DNA of 64,000 nucleotides from Streptacidiphilus albus JL83 (GTDB lineage: Bacteria > Actinomycetota > Actinomycetes > Streptomycetales > Streptomycetaceae). The notes under the pieces were generated by a model that searched no databases, had not been told where the DNA came from, and saw nothing but the letters and a program-made list of their open reading frames with translations. Location: contig NZ_JQML01000001.1 in assembly GCF_000744705.1 (NCBI RefSeq), forward strand, positions 2,232,001-2,296,000. Reading direction: 5' to 3'. The position numbers were made by a program, and so were the translations under genes. Of this stretch, positions 52,573 through 61,330 are shown piece after piece; the stretch's first letter is position 1; each line of letters opens with the position of its first letter.

Positions 52573-53873
52573 CAGTTGGTCTCCTGGTCGAGGGTGATAT
52601 CGGCTCCCAGCGTGGCGAGGTTGTCGAGCAAGTGGCCGTAGCCGCGCCGGAGGTGGTACATCCCTCGGATCGTAGAGGTGCCTTCGGCGGCCAGGGCGGC
52701 GATCAGCAAGGCGGTCACCGCCCGGATATCGCCCGCCTCAACTGCGGTCGCCCGCAGCGGGCTCGGGCCGACCACACGGGCAGAGGATCCCTGGGCGCTG
52801 ACCTCGGCGCCGAAGGCGCGCAGTGCGGTGATGTGCGTATCGCGGCGGGGATATATCCGCTCATGGACCAGGGACACTCCTCGCGCTTGGGTGAGCATGG
52901 CCGCGAGCTGCGGAGCGGTGTCGGTGGGCAGGCCGGGATGCGGGCCGGTCGCCGCCTCGACTGCTTCCAACGGACCGCTGGAGCTAGCCAGTCCGCCGCT
53001 GCGAGCGGTGAGGGCGATGCCTGCGTCGGCGAGGACGTGGCGCAGCCCTTCGGGGAGATCTGCCACCGTGATTCCGTCGAGTTGGACGTCTCCCCCGGTG
53101 GCTGCCGTTGCCATGATCATCGTCCCCGCTTCGATCCGGTCACCGGCGACGGCGAACGTACCTCCCGTCAGGTGGCTGGTGCCGGTGACGTGGACCCCTT
53201 CGTCGTCCCACTCGATCTGGGCACCGCCTTGTTCCAGGAACCTGGCCGTCTCGACGACTTCGGGTTCGACGCTGGGGTGGCTGATCAGGGAGGTTCCCTC
53301 GGCGCGGGCGGCGAGGAGGAGGGCGGTAACGGTGGCTCCGAGGCTGGGGCCGTACGGGGTGTTGACGTCCGTGGTGAAGGCGCGGACGCCGCGCATGGCG
53401 CAGGTGGCGCGGAATCCGTTGTCCTCGCACAGCACGTCCGCTCCGGCTGCCTTCATGGCGGCTAGGTGCCGGTCGATCAGGCGCGGGCAGAACGCGTCGC
53501 CTCCAGGCGCGGGGAAGACGGCCCTGCCGGTACGGGCCAGCAGGGCTGCTGCCAGCACCACGGTGGTGCGGACCCGCCTGCCCAGCACCGGGTGGACCAG
53601 CGACTGCGGGCGGCTGGTGGGGGTGACCCGGAACCAGCCCTGATCAACGGCGACCTCGCTGCCCGTGTGCCGCAGGATCGCCGCGCAGACGGAGGTGTCG
53701 AGGATGTCAGGACACCGCTCCAGGGCCGTGGGAGTGTCCGTGGCGAGGGCCGCCGCGTACAGGTGCAGGGCGATGTTCTTGCTGCCCTGCACCTGTACGC
53801 GGCCCGACAGCCTTCGTCCCCCGGTGACTTGGATGTGGGCCGTGTCCTGCGTGGTCTGGGTCGGGATTGTCAT
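52572..53873 (-). CDS. murA: MurA-like enolpyruvyltransferase with Asp in place of Cys
   Basis: 433 residues from ATG 53873. EPSP-synthase-fold enzyme that adds enolpyruvate from PEP to UDP-GlcNAc. The substrate Lys is in VQVQGSKNIALHLY and the general acid/base Asp in GLPTDTAPQLAAMLTQARG. The C-terminal Arg is in LRRGYGHLLDNLATLGADI. The loop that normally holds the catalytic Cys reads FPAPGGDAFCPRLIDRHL, with Asp at the Cys position (~126). In MurA, Cys-to-Asp keeps activity and removes fosfomycin sensitivity, as in mycobacteria. The gene is 5 bp after the GlmU-like gene and overlaps the hydrolase gene. Likely a paralogue. Confidence 0.88.
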   Translation of the reverse strand: MTIPTQTTQDTAHIQVTGGRRLSGRVQVQGSKNIALHLYAAALATDTPTALERCPDILDTSVCAAILRHTGSEVAVDQGWFRVTPTSRPQSLVHPVLGRRVRTTVVLAAALLARTGRAVFPAPGGDAFCPRLIDRHLAAMKAAGADVLCEDNGFRATCAMRGVRAFTTDVNTPYGPSLGATVTALLLAARAEGTSLISHPSVEPEVVETARFLEQGGAQIEWDDEGVHVTGTSHLTGGTFAVAGDRIEAGTMIMATAATGGDVQLDGITVADLPEGLRHVLADAGIALTARSGGLASSSGPLEAVEAATGPHPGLPTDTAPQLAAMLTQARGVSLVHERIYPRRDTHITALRAFGAEVSAQGSSARVVGPSPLRATAVEAGDIRAVTALLIAALAAEGTSTIRGMYHLRRGYGHLLDNLATLGADITLDQETN

Positions 53874-53878
53874 CGCTT

Positions 53879-54616
53879 TCACCTGACCCGGCTGCCGGCG
53901 GGCAGGATGCCGCCGATGTGGGTGTGCGGGTAGATCACCGTGCCAGGGCCGATCAGAGTGCCTGGTGACAGGACGGTGGCGGCTGGCAGGCCGACCTCGT
54001 CGCCGATGACCGCACCGAACTTCGTCTGCCCGGTGCTGATCCGCGCCTCGTCCAGCGTGATCGTGACTTCGTCGACAGCGGGTTCGCGGACGGGACCGGT
54101 GCCGTTGCGCATGCCGGTGGTGGAACAGAAAGCGCCCAGGTGGACGTGCCTGCCAAGGATGGAGTCCCCGACGAACGAGACGTGCTTCATGAACACCGCC
54201 TCGACCAGGAGGCTCCGGGTGATCTCCGCGCCGAAACCGACTGCGCTGCCGGGGCCGATCACGGAGTGGTCGCGCACCAGGGCACCGGCAGCGATGACCG
54301 CGCCAGAGCAGATCAGCACCGGGCCGATAACGTGCGCACCGGACTCGATCCGGGCCCCCTGCTGGAGGTAGACGGGGCCTTCCACGATCGCTCCGGCATC
54401 GATGGTGCCTGCGGGGGCATGGTCGAGTCCGCAGGCGGCTGGGTCGTCGAGGTCGGCGACCATGAGCGGCTTGATGTCGAACACCGTCTCCGCACGGGCC
54501 AGGAGGCCAACGATGTACGCGCTGGCCAGGTCCTGCTGTCGGTGGATGTAGTAGTCCGGGGTCAGCCGGACGTCGGTCATGGACGTCGTGGATGTCTGGG
54601 GGTCGGCGACTGGCAT
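53879..54616 (-). CDS. Left-handed beta-helix protein (GlmU C-terminal-like)
   Basis: 245 residues from ATG 54616, preceded by AGGAG six bases upstream. Hexapeptide repeats run from ~75 to the end: GTIDAGAIVEGPVYLQQGAR, IESGAHVIGPVLICSGAVIA, HSVIGPGSAVGFGAEI and PGTLIGPGTVIYPHTHIGG, as in acetyltransferase or nucleotidyltransferase beta-helices. The segment FMKHVSFVGDSILGRHVHLG and TKFGAVIGDEVGLPA resembles GlmU-type domains. The N-terminal ~70 residues are not a nucleotidyltransferase domain. First gene of the four-gene operon. It may acylate an amino sugar nucleotide; a purely structural role is possible. Confidence 0.75.
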   Translation of the reverse strand: MPVADPQTSTTSMTDVRLTPDYYIHRQQDLASAYIVGLLARAETVFDIKPLMVADLDDPAACGLDHAPAGTIDAGAIVEGPVYLQQGARIESGAHVIGPVLICSGAVIAAGALVRDHSVIGPGSAVGFGAEITRSLLVEAVFMKHVSFVGDSILGRHVHLGAFCSTTGMRNGTGPVREPAVDEVTITLDEARISTGQTKFGAVIGDEVGLPAATVLSPGTLIGPGTVIYPHTHIGGILPAGSRVR

Positions 54617-54746
54617 TGCGGACTCCTATGGGTGAGCAGGACCGGCACGGTGCGTAGAAGCGGTGGATCGTCGCGTAGCGGGCGTAGGGAGGACTGAGTA
54701 GGGGCGTCCGGCTCCCGCAAGGAGCCACTGGAGGGACAGCACTGGT

Positions 54747-55241
54747 CTATGGGGTGGTGCTGACCACGTAGGGCTTGGGCCGAACTGCCTGGACCATGCA
54801 GTCGAGAACCCGCTGACGGCGCTCGTCGAGCGGCTGAGGCGGCAAGGGCATCGTGGCCAGCACCCGCTTTCCCTGAGGCGTCCGCTGAGTGGTCCAGCGG
54901 CCGTCGGTCAGGGCGTTGACGATGAACATTCCTCTGCCGCTCTCGTCGTCCGGATCTGCGCGTCGGAGTTCGGGGACGTCGGGACTGGCGTCGAGTACGT
55001 CGATGGTCATCGAGCGTTCGGTGCGGCTGGCGTAGAGGCCGACGGTGATGGGCTGGCCATCCGCATGTGTCAGAGCATTGGTCACCAGTTCGGAGACCAG
55101 CAGATCGATGTCTTCTGCGCTGCTGCCCAGGTAGAAGCCCCAGATCTGCAGGGTCGCCACCACCCGTGCCCGAGCAAAGCGCACCGCCCCCTCGAACGAC
55201 ATCAGCGGCCAGCTCGTGCCGAACGTCTCCTCGTCGTTCAT
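54747..55241 (-). CDS. Anti-sigma-type ATP-binding (HATPase) regulator
   Basis: 164 residues from ATG 55241. A GHKL-fold protein of the RsbW/SpoIIAB type common in Streptomyces. N box in DLLVSELVTNALTHADGQ, G1 box in DPDDESGRGMFIVNALTD. The N-terminus FEGAVRFARARVVATLQIWG is typical. Such proteins bind partner regulators or sigma factors. Its start overlaps the stop of a 28-codon ORF (ATGA). It lies 131 bp before the beta-helix gene on the same strand and is divergent from the XRE-Nudix regulator gene, so it probably controls this region. Confidence 0.8.
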   Translation of the reverse strand: MNDEETFGTSWPLMSFEGAVRFARARVVATLQIWGFYLGSSAEDIDLLVSELVTNALTHADGQPITVGLYASRTERSMTIDVLDASPDVPELRRADPDDESGRGMFIVNALTDGRWTTQRTPQGKRVLATMPLPPQPLDERRQRVLDCMVQAVRPKPYVVSTTP

Positions 55242-55324
55242 GACAACGCCTCGCTAAGTTGCCGTACCTGGTCCTTGGGCTCGTGCCTCGGCAAGGTGTC
55301 GAGGGACAGGATGGGTGGATACAT
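55238..55324 (-). CDS. 28-aa small ORF coupled to the HATPase gene
   Basis: MYPPILSLDTLPRHEPKDQV followed by RQLSEALS. The ATG is preceded by AGGAG at an ideal distance and the TGA overlaps the ATG of the HATPase gene. This suggests translational coupling or a leader peptide. The strong ribosome binding site is the main reason to accept it. Confidence 0.5.
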   Translation of the reverse strand: MYPPILSLDTLPRHEPKDQVRQLSEALS

Positions 55325-56690
55325 GGAGACTCCTGTCGGGGGCGAGGACCAGGCGAACCGCACGGGCCTGTCCAAAAGCGGATCCGAGCCCTTCACGTCT
55401 GCTCGGACTACTGACCATGGCCTCTGCCCTCCGCCCGTTCCATGCCAGAAACCCATCCCGGGTATACACGGAACGCATAGATCGCCCACGCTCCAGCACG
55501 CAGGTGACTACGCTTCAGGTGACTGGCTGCCGAGTCCCGGACGGGGAGGTGACGATGTCTGCGCCTCTCCCACAAGGGGCTCGTCGCTGCCGACAGTGCG
55601 GGGCCGGCCTCGCGGCGGATCATCAGGCACTGACCTGCTCGCCGTGCTCTCGCCGGGGCTCGACAGCAGGACTGCCCAGCCCGCCAGAACTCCCGCTCGA
55701 ACTCTGGGAATCGTCCTCCCTGAGTGCTGCCCTCGCTACGCGCCACATGGGAGCCGTCATCAGGGCGTACCGGCTCCACCCGTCCCATCTGCCCGAGTAC
55801 GGGAAGCGCGGAGTGCCGCAGAGCGTCGTCGGCGAGTGGCTCGGCCTGACCCAGGCCCAGATCAGCAGGATTGAGGCGGGCGGTCCGCCGCAGATGCTGG
55901 ACATGCTGATCCACATCGCCCGGACCTTACGAATTCCGGCCGCTCTCCTCTGGTTTCGCCTCCCCGCCTCAGACCGCCAGGGCCCTGCGGTGGAGCAGGT
56001 GGAACGGCCGACCCGTGGAGATCTGCCGGTCGATGTCGAGGTGCGCGCCAGTCAGCGGGCATGGCGCTCGATCCGCCGACATCTGAACACGAACCGCGCC
56101 GGACTGGCTGCTGCTGCGGCTGAGCTGTACGACCAGGACACCCGCATCGAACTGACCTCGCTGCTGGCCCCAGCCTCGTGGCTGCCAGCCCAGCCGGTGC
56201 CACTGGAGAACGTTACGCTGCGTTGGGATGTGGAGCCCGTCGAGGCGATCTTGGACGGTGCCGCGCCGGAGGGCCAGGCCAGCCGCCCGCTCCGCCTCCC
56301 CGGCCAACGCTTCGACCGCTACACGCTGGCGGTTCGCTACCTGGACTCGCCGACCCTCTTCGAGAACCGGCCCAGCTACCGGCTCACCGGGATCCGCTGG
56401 GGTGATGGCGGCGGCGAGCTGTCGTTCGGCCTGTCCACCTACTTCGACAAACTGGATCTGTGCGAGGCCATCGGGCACGAATACGCCCTGGCGACCTCCA
56501 ATGCGCCCATCGGGGAGACGGACCGCTCCCTGTGGCGCCAACTGCCGCTCCGCCGAGCTGTGGGCGATCCGTTCGACCTGCGCATCCGGCCGATGATCCC
56601 GGCCATCACCACGCTGCTGCTACGACGGCGCCCCAACGGCGAGGCGACGTTCTTCCTTCACTGGCGCGACGACTCTGCTGCGCTATTCGG

Positions 56691-58541
56691 TTATGCGGTG
56701 AGTCGGTAGCTGAGGTGGGTGAGTCTGCTGGCGCGTGACAGTGCAGGTGGGGTTCCTTCGGTGCTCCAGTGGGCGTCGAGGCGGATGACGTTGAGTGCGG
56801 CGGCGGAGAAGGCGTGCTGGAGACGGACCTTGGGCAGGCCGCGGTAACGGGCCCGGCGGATTCCGGTGACGTCCAGGGCCTGGTTGATGGTGCCCTCGAT
56901 CCCGGCGCGCAGGGCGTACTTGGCTTGCCAGGTATCGGTCTTCTGCTCGGTGCGGGCGGCGGTCAGTGCCTGGTGGAGCTCGCGGGGCTGGAGCGTGAGC
57001 ATGCGGGTGCCGCGTCGCGAGGCGGTGCACTGCTCGCGTGCGGGGCAGGGCCGGCAGTCGCTGCGGGCGAAGTCGACGACGATCGCGTCGTGGCCGTGCT
57101 GCCGGACCGGGTACCAGCCGCTGCTTGTCCTGCCTTCGGGGCAGCGGACCTGGCGGGCCTTCCAGTCGATGCGGAAGGCGTCCTTGGCGTAGCCGGTGTC
57201 GGCCCTGGCCTGGGGCGAGGTGTCGGGCCGGAGCGGGGTGACCATGGTGATGCCCTGCTCGGAGGCGGCCCGGACCAGCGCGGCGGAAGGGTATCCGGCG
57301 TCAAGGTAGTGCTCGCCCGGTGCCAGGCCCCGCGTCGCCAGGTTCTCCTGGACCGGCGCGGTGGCGTTCACGTCCGGCACGGTCGCGTCGGTGGTGTACA
57401 CATCCGTGATCAGCCGCACCGGCAGACGCCCGGGCGACGGCTCACCACCGGCTTCGGCTTCGGCTTCGGCTTCGGCTTCGGCTTCGGCTTCGGCTTCGGC
57501 TTCGGCTTCGGCTTCGGCTTCGGCTTCGGCTTCGGCTTCGGCTTCGGCTTCGGCTTCGGCTTCGGCTTCGGCTTCGGCTTCGGCTTCGGGAGGAGCATCG
57601 CAGCTCTCTGTCAGATGGATCTTGTATCCGCACCAGAACAGGTCCTCGCCTTTCGCCGCCCAGCGCGCGTCCGGGTCGTACGGAGAGGCGAGGCGCGTAT
57701 GGCCGGGCGGGACGCCGTCACTGTCGGCCTCCCGCTTGCGGATCACCTCCCGTCCCCGGGTGTCGGTGGCAACCAGGTACGTTTGCACCGTGATCCGCCG
57801 CAGCAGCGCAACGGGCTCCAGGGTCCGCAGCACCGGAGGGGCTGTCGGTGCCCACACCGCCCGCAGCAGGGCGACGGCGTCCTGCCCGAACACCGTGGCC
57901 AGCCGTTCCCGCTTGACCTGGGAGGAAGGTATCTTCCAACCGTTCACCCGCTCGCCGTAGCGCAGCGCGAGCTCGGGCACGTTCACTGCCTGGGCCAGCC
58001 AGGCCGGAGCGACCACCGCCAGCGCTTCCAGCGCCGCGCGCACCGATTCCCCAGCCAGCTCGAGGCGGTTCAGGTCACGCACCGCGCTGATCACGTGCGT
58101 GGAGTCCGTGCGCTGCTTGCCCCCGGCCCCGACCAGGCCCTGCCCGCGGCACCAGTCCAGCAGCCGGTCGAAGACCACACGCTCCATCCCGTGCTCGACC
58201 AGCCGCGCCCGGAACCGGGCCAGCACACTGTCATCGAAGCCGGTCGCGCCCAGCTCCATCCCCATCGCGTACTTCCAGTCGATCGCGCGAACCGCCATCG
58301 CCGCCGCCTGCCGATCCGTCAGGTCCTCGGCGAACTGCAACACCGTGACCAGCGACAACAAGGCCGGCGACAGCCCCGGGGCACCCCGGACCCCGAACGC
58401 ACCCGCGAACGGCTCGTCCGCGAAGACCTCACCAAGCCTGTCCCGCACGCTCATCGCCAGCGACCCCTGCGGAAACGCCGACCGTGCCACCCGGACCGTA
58501 TCCGCCGGAATCTCCGGCAAGCCCCTAACCTGCAACGACAT
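56691..58541 (-). CDS. IS1182-family transposase (copy B)
   Basis: 616 residues, the same protein as copy A but with (Glu-Ala)23 instead of (Glu-Ala)7 after CDAPP. All catalytic segments ([43 protein letters not shown]) are unchanged. Whether the 46-residue acidic-Ala helix allows activity is unknown. Confidence 0.92.
   Translation of the reverse strand: MSLQVRGLPEIPADTVRVARSAFPQGSLAMSVRDRLGEVFADEPFAGAFGVRGAPGLSPALLSLVTVLQFAEDLTDRQAAAMAVRAIDWKYAMGMELGATGFDDSVLARFRARLVEHGMERVVFDRLLDWCRGQGLVGAGGKQRTDSTHVISAVRDLNRLELAGESVRAALEALAVVAPAWLAQAVNVPELALRYGERVNGWKIPSSQVKRERLATVFGQDAVALLRAVWAPTAPPVLRTLEPVALLRRITVQTYLVATDTRGREVIRKREADSDGVPPGHTRLASPYDPDARWAAKGEDLFWCGYKIHLTESCDAPPEAEAEAEAEAEAEAEAEAEAEAEAEAEAEAEAEAEAEAEAEAEAEAGGEPSPGRLPVRLITDVYTTDATVPDVNATAPVQENLATRGLAPGEHYLDAGYPSAALVRAASEQGITMVTPLRPDTSPQARADTGYAKDAFRIDWKARQVRCPEGRTSSGWYPVRQHGHDAIVVDFARSDCRPCPAREQCTASRRGTRMLTLQPRELHQALTAARTEQKTDTWQAKYALRAGIEGTINQALDVTGIRRARYRGLPKVRLQHAFSAAALNVIRLDAHWSTEGTPPALSRASRLTHLSYRLTA
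57450..57587. repeat. (GGCTTC)23 hexanucleotide repeat in IS1182 copy B
   Basis: 23 perfect units (138 bp) on the + strand, GAAGCC in the coding direction. In-frame expansion relative to the seven units in copy A. Confidence 0.97.
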
Positions 58542-59226
58542 CGCACCACCCCCTGCGACCCCACGACAGGACAGTGGCCGCAGAAGCGATCATCCCCTCA
58601 ACCATCATGCTCATGCAGCGAATTGCGCAGCAGAGTCCGCGACCCCGGCAAAGTCGCCACCGCAGGGGGCCTCTACGACGCCATCCCCGCCGGCGAGTTC
58701 CAGCCCAGCAGCATCCTCTCCCCGCCCAACGGGCCCGACTTCGACCTGTGGCGCAACATCGTCCGCGAGCTCAACGAGGAACTCCTCGGCGCGCCGGAGT
58801 TCGACGGCAGCTCCAGTCAGCAGCTCAACTACGAGCGCTGGCCGCTCTACCGCTCGCTCCAGCGAGGCCGGGAGACCGGCAGAATCAAGGTCTACTGCTT
58901 CGGTGTGGCCTGCGACGCCCTCACCCTCGCCGCCACGATCCCCAGCGTGCTGGTCATCGACGACGAGGTCTTCGACGAGTTGTTCGGCGACATCGCGCCG
59001 CAGAACGCCGAAGGCATCACCGTCACCGGGCTGGACGGGCAGCCAGCAGCCACGGGAATCCCCTTTTCTCAACAGAACATCACACAATTCCTCAGGAACG
59101 AGCCCATGGCTCCCCCGGGCGCGGCATGCTTGGCTCTAGCCTGGAAGCACCGCGGGCTGCTGCTCAGCCGCTGAAGCTGCCGTCATGGCGGTGCCGATGC
59201 AGCAGGTCCGCCAGGGAAGGAGCCTC

Positions 59227-60411
59227 GTGGGGATCGAACAGTCAGCCGCGCCCGAAAGCGGCCCGGAGGCCACCCGGGACCTCTGGCTGCGAACTCGCAA
59301 GCACCTCAACGCGCACCGCCACGAGCTGACCAGCCTGGCCCTGAAGGACTTCGAACCCTCACGCTTCATCCCCGGCACCCGCCTGCTCGCGCGGCAGCAC
59401 TGGGTACCGGAGCAGCCGGTCCCCCTGGAGGACGTACAGCTCCACTGGTCAACGATGGAGACGCCCGCCGCGATCGACGGCGACGCCCCCGAGTTGGATG
59501 CCATTCGACCGCTGCACGACGACCGCACTCCCTACCGCCGCTATGCCGAGGCAGTCGGCGACCTCGCCCGGCCCCGGCTGTTCGAGGACCGCACCTGCTA
59601 CCGGCTCCAGGACGTGCAGGCCAACAGCGAGACGCCGACTCTCACCTTCGGTCGCGGCTCCTACTTCGACGTCATCAACATCTGCGAGGCGGCAGCGCAC
59701 GAGTTCGCCGCCGCACACCCCGACCTGGACGCCGGCCAGCCCAGTCGCGGCACGCCCTTCCGTCGCGCACTCGGCGACCCCACCGACCTGGATCGGCGCC
59801 CGGTGATGGGCGCCATCAGCACCCTCGTCATCCGCCACGACCGCCGAAGCGGCGACGCGGAGTTCGTCCTGCACTGGCGCGACCCGGACAAGGTCGCCAG
59901 CGGCGGCAACCTCTACCAGGTCATGCCCGTCGGGATGTTCCAGCCCTCCCACGACGCCCCCTGGAACGAGGCCAACGACTTCGACCTGTGGCGCTCCCTC
60001 GTCCGCGAACTCAGCGAGGAACTCCTCGGCAGCACCGAGGACTACGGCAGCAGCCAGCACCCCGTCGACTACGACGCCTGGGAGTTCAACAAATCCCTCC
60101 AGCACGCCCGCGACCAGGGCACTCTCCGCGTCCACTGGCTCGGGCTGGGCATGGACCCGCTCACCTTCGTCACCGACATGCTGACCGTCGCCGTCTTCGA
60201 CGCCGACCTGTTCGACGAGACCTTCCAACGCCTGGTCACCACCAACGACGAAGGCCACCGAGTCGAACTCGAAGACGGCACCGGCCGAGCTGCCGGCATC
60301 CCGTTCCGGGCCGACCACGTCATGCGCCTCACCCACGACGAGCCCATGCAGCCCGCCGGGGCCGCGCTCCTCCACCTGGCTTGGAAGCACCGAGCGACGC
60401 TGCTGGGCTAG
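59227..60411 (+). CDS. Nudix-like domain protein, paralogue of the split regulator
   Basis: 394 residues from GTG 59227, behind GGAAGGAG; an upstream ATG (59185) lacks a binding site. It lacks the HTH and zinc ribbon of its upstream neighbour but shares the rest: RKHLNAHRHELTSLALKDF, ARQHWVPEQPVPLEDVQLHW, FGRGSYFDVINICEAAAHEF, FVLHWRDPDKVASGGNLYQV and DFDLWRSLVRELSEELLGST with the Nudix-like RE-x2-EE. It ends LAWKHRATLLG. Conservation of the Nudix box suggests nucleotide or sugar-nucleotide binding or hydrolysis. Only 52 bp separate it from the split gene; the pair probably arose by duplication. Confidence 0.7.
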   Translation: MGIEQSAAPESGPEATRDLWLRTRKHLNAHRHELTSLALKDFEPSRFIPGTRLLARQHWVPEQPVPLEDVQLHWSTMETPAAIDGDAPELDAIRPLHDDRTPYRRYAEAVGDLARPRLFEDRTCYRLQDVQANSETPTLTFGRGSYFDVINICEAAAHEFAAAHPDLDAGQPSRGTPFRRALGDPTDLDRRPVMGAISTLVIRHDRRSGDAEFVLHWRDPDKVASGGNLYQVMPVGMFQPSHDAPWNEANDFDLWRSLVRELSEELLGSTEDYGSSQHPVDYDAWEFNKSLQHARDQGTLRVHWLGLGMDPLTFVTDMLTVAVFDADLFDETFQRLVTTNDEGHRVELEDGTGRAAGIPFRADHVMRLTHDEPMQPAGAALLHLAWKHRATLLG

Positions 60412-60848
60412 GGAGCCGCTGTTTCAACGTCGGTGCTGACTGCGGGAGGCGTCCGAGACGGCTGGGATGAAGCCAGCGTTACGAGCAACATCACTGGATG
60501 CGACTCGCTTGGTCTGCCTGCTGCGGTTGGCAGCTGCCGGTGCACACGACCAACGGCCTCGTCCTGGCTCCGGACACCGAGCTGTCCCAGGTCACCGCGC
60601 CGCACACAGTGCTGATTCCCGGCTGCCCGGTCGACCAGGGCGGGGCGGATCGTGTCCATCTGCACGGGCGCCTTCTTCGGCCAAGCCGCCGGACTCCCCC
60701 CGATCGGGGTGGCGGCAACCACGCTGTCCGGCGGGGGTCTTCCGGTCGATGGGAGGTGGGTCAGCTGGATGTGTCTCCGTATGTTGATCGTGCAACTGCG
60801 GGGGCGTCAGTTCGAGTACCTCCGCGTCGAACCAATGCAAGGAATTAC
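60412..60848. other. Intergenic stretch upstream of the secreted protein gene
   Basis: About 437 bp. Frames are open but lack coding bias. Promoter of the downstream operon expected here; AAGGA at about 60839-60843 is the ribosome binding site for the GTG at 60849. Confidence 0.4.
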
Positions 60849-61250
60849 GTGCTCTCGCTCAAGCGTGCCGCCGCCGTCGGCGTTGTCTCCTTCACTGCGG
60901 CCCTGATCGCGGCCCCCGCGTATGCCAACGGCGGCTTCAATTCCTACATCTCCGGCTGGGGCACCGGCCACAACTCGCGTACCTGGACCGAAGGGAACGA
61001 CACCGTGGCCACCAGCGTCGCCCTGTCCGGCTGCAGCGCCTCCGGCGCCAAGTTCGCCAACGTCACCCTGCAGCTCTCGCAGGTCCATTCGCTCACGCCC
61101 GACACGGACGAAGGCCACAAGGTCAACTACTGCAGGACATCCTCATGGGGCCGTCAGTCCGCAGCCGACTACCGCTTTGCCGTGGTGGACATCAACGGCA
61201 GCGACTACGGCCTGCAGGTGAGCGCGAAGGGGGTCTCAGTCCAGTACTGA
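60849..61250 (+). CDS. Small secreted protein with signal peptide
   Basis: 133 residues from GTG 60849. A Sec signal (LKRAAAVGVVSFTAALIAAP, cleavage after AYA) leads to a mature ~105-residue protein beginning NGGFNSYISGWGTGHNSRTW. It has two Cys (ALSGCSASG, KVNYCRTSSWG) likely to form a disulfide, and a beta-rich pattern. It precedes an ABC transporter operon. It could be a bacteriocin-like or cell-surface protein handled by that transporter, but it does not clearly match lactococcin 972. Confidence 0.72.
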   Translation: MLSLKRAAAVGVVSFTAALIAAPAYANGGFNSYISGWGTGHNSRTWTEGNDTVATSVALSGCSASGAKFANVTLQLSQVHSLTPDTDEGHKVNYCRTSSWGRQSAADYRFAVVDINGSDYGLQVSAKGVSVQY

Positions 61251-61257
61251 GCCCAGG

Positions 61258-61285
61258 GGGCGGCAGCGGGAACCGTCCGCCGCCC
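61258..61285. terminator. Hairpin after the secreted protein gene
   Basis: Arms GGGCGGC (61258-61264) and GCCGCCC (61279-61285), 14-nt loop. Could act as partial terminator or mRNA stabiliser that makes the secreted protein more abundant than the transporter. Confidence 0.5.
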
Positions 61286-61330
61286 CTCGTCTCTCCGTTC
61301 ACGGCACATCTCCTTCGGCAAGGTTCGCAC

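Larger units (their letters stand above)
56671..58637. mobile_element. IS1182-family insertion sequence, copy B
   Basis: 1967 bp, inverted relative to copy A. Inverted repeats GACTCTGCTGCGC; 6-bp target duplication CGCGAC (56665-56670 and 58638-58643). Inserted in the XRE-Nudix gene. It differs from copy A by 16 extra hexanucleotide units and at least one base change (Gly/Glu before DLFWC). Confidence 0.95.
55555..59174 (+). pseudogene. XRE regulator with zinc ribbon and Nudix-like domain, split by IS1182
   Basis: Start ATG 55555 behind GGGGAGGTGACG. The first piece (to 56670) has a zinc ribbon CRQCGAGLAADHQALTCSPC, an XRE-type HTH SVVGEWLGLTQAQISRIEAG, and a middle region with QRAWRSIRRHLNTNRAGLAA and a beta-rich core ending FFLHWRD. 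After the IS and one copy of CGCGAC the gene resumes at 58644 with PGKVATAGGLYDAIPAGEFQ, then DFDLWRNIVRELNEELLG, which fits the Nudix box (RE-x2-EE), and ends HRGLLLSR at 59174. The rebuilt protein has about 550 residues. The next gene is a paralogue of its second half. Confidence 0.82.

Noticed and set aside
57450..57587. Regulatory or structural satellite DNA
   Set aside because: It lies wholly within the transposase coding frame and preserves it.
56769..59174. An 801-residue frame with a long Gly-Phe repeat
   Set aside because: It is the antisense of the IS1182 transposase and its GAAGCC repeat, running on into the real Nudix-like C-terminus. Only the last part (from 58644) is coding.
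60849..61250. Lactococcin 972-family bacteriocin
   Set aside because: Size, signal peptide and transporter context fit, but the mature sequence lacks the family's typical Tyr/His-rich pattern.
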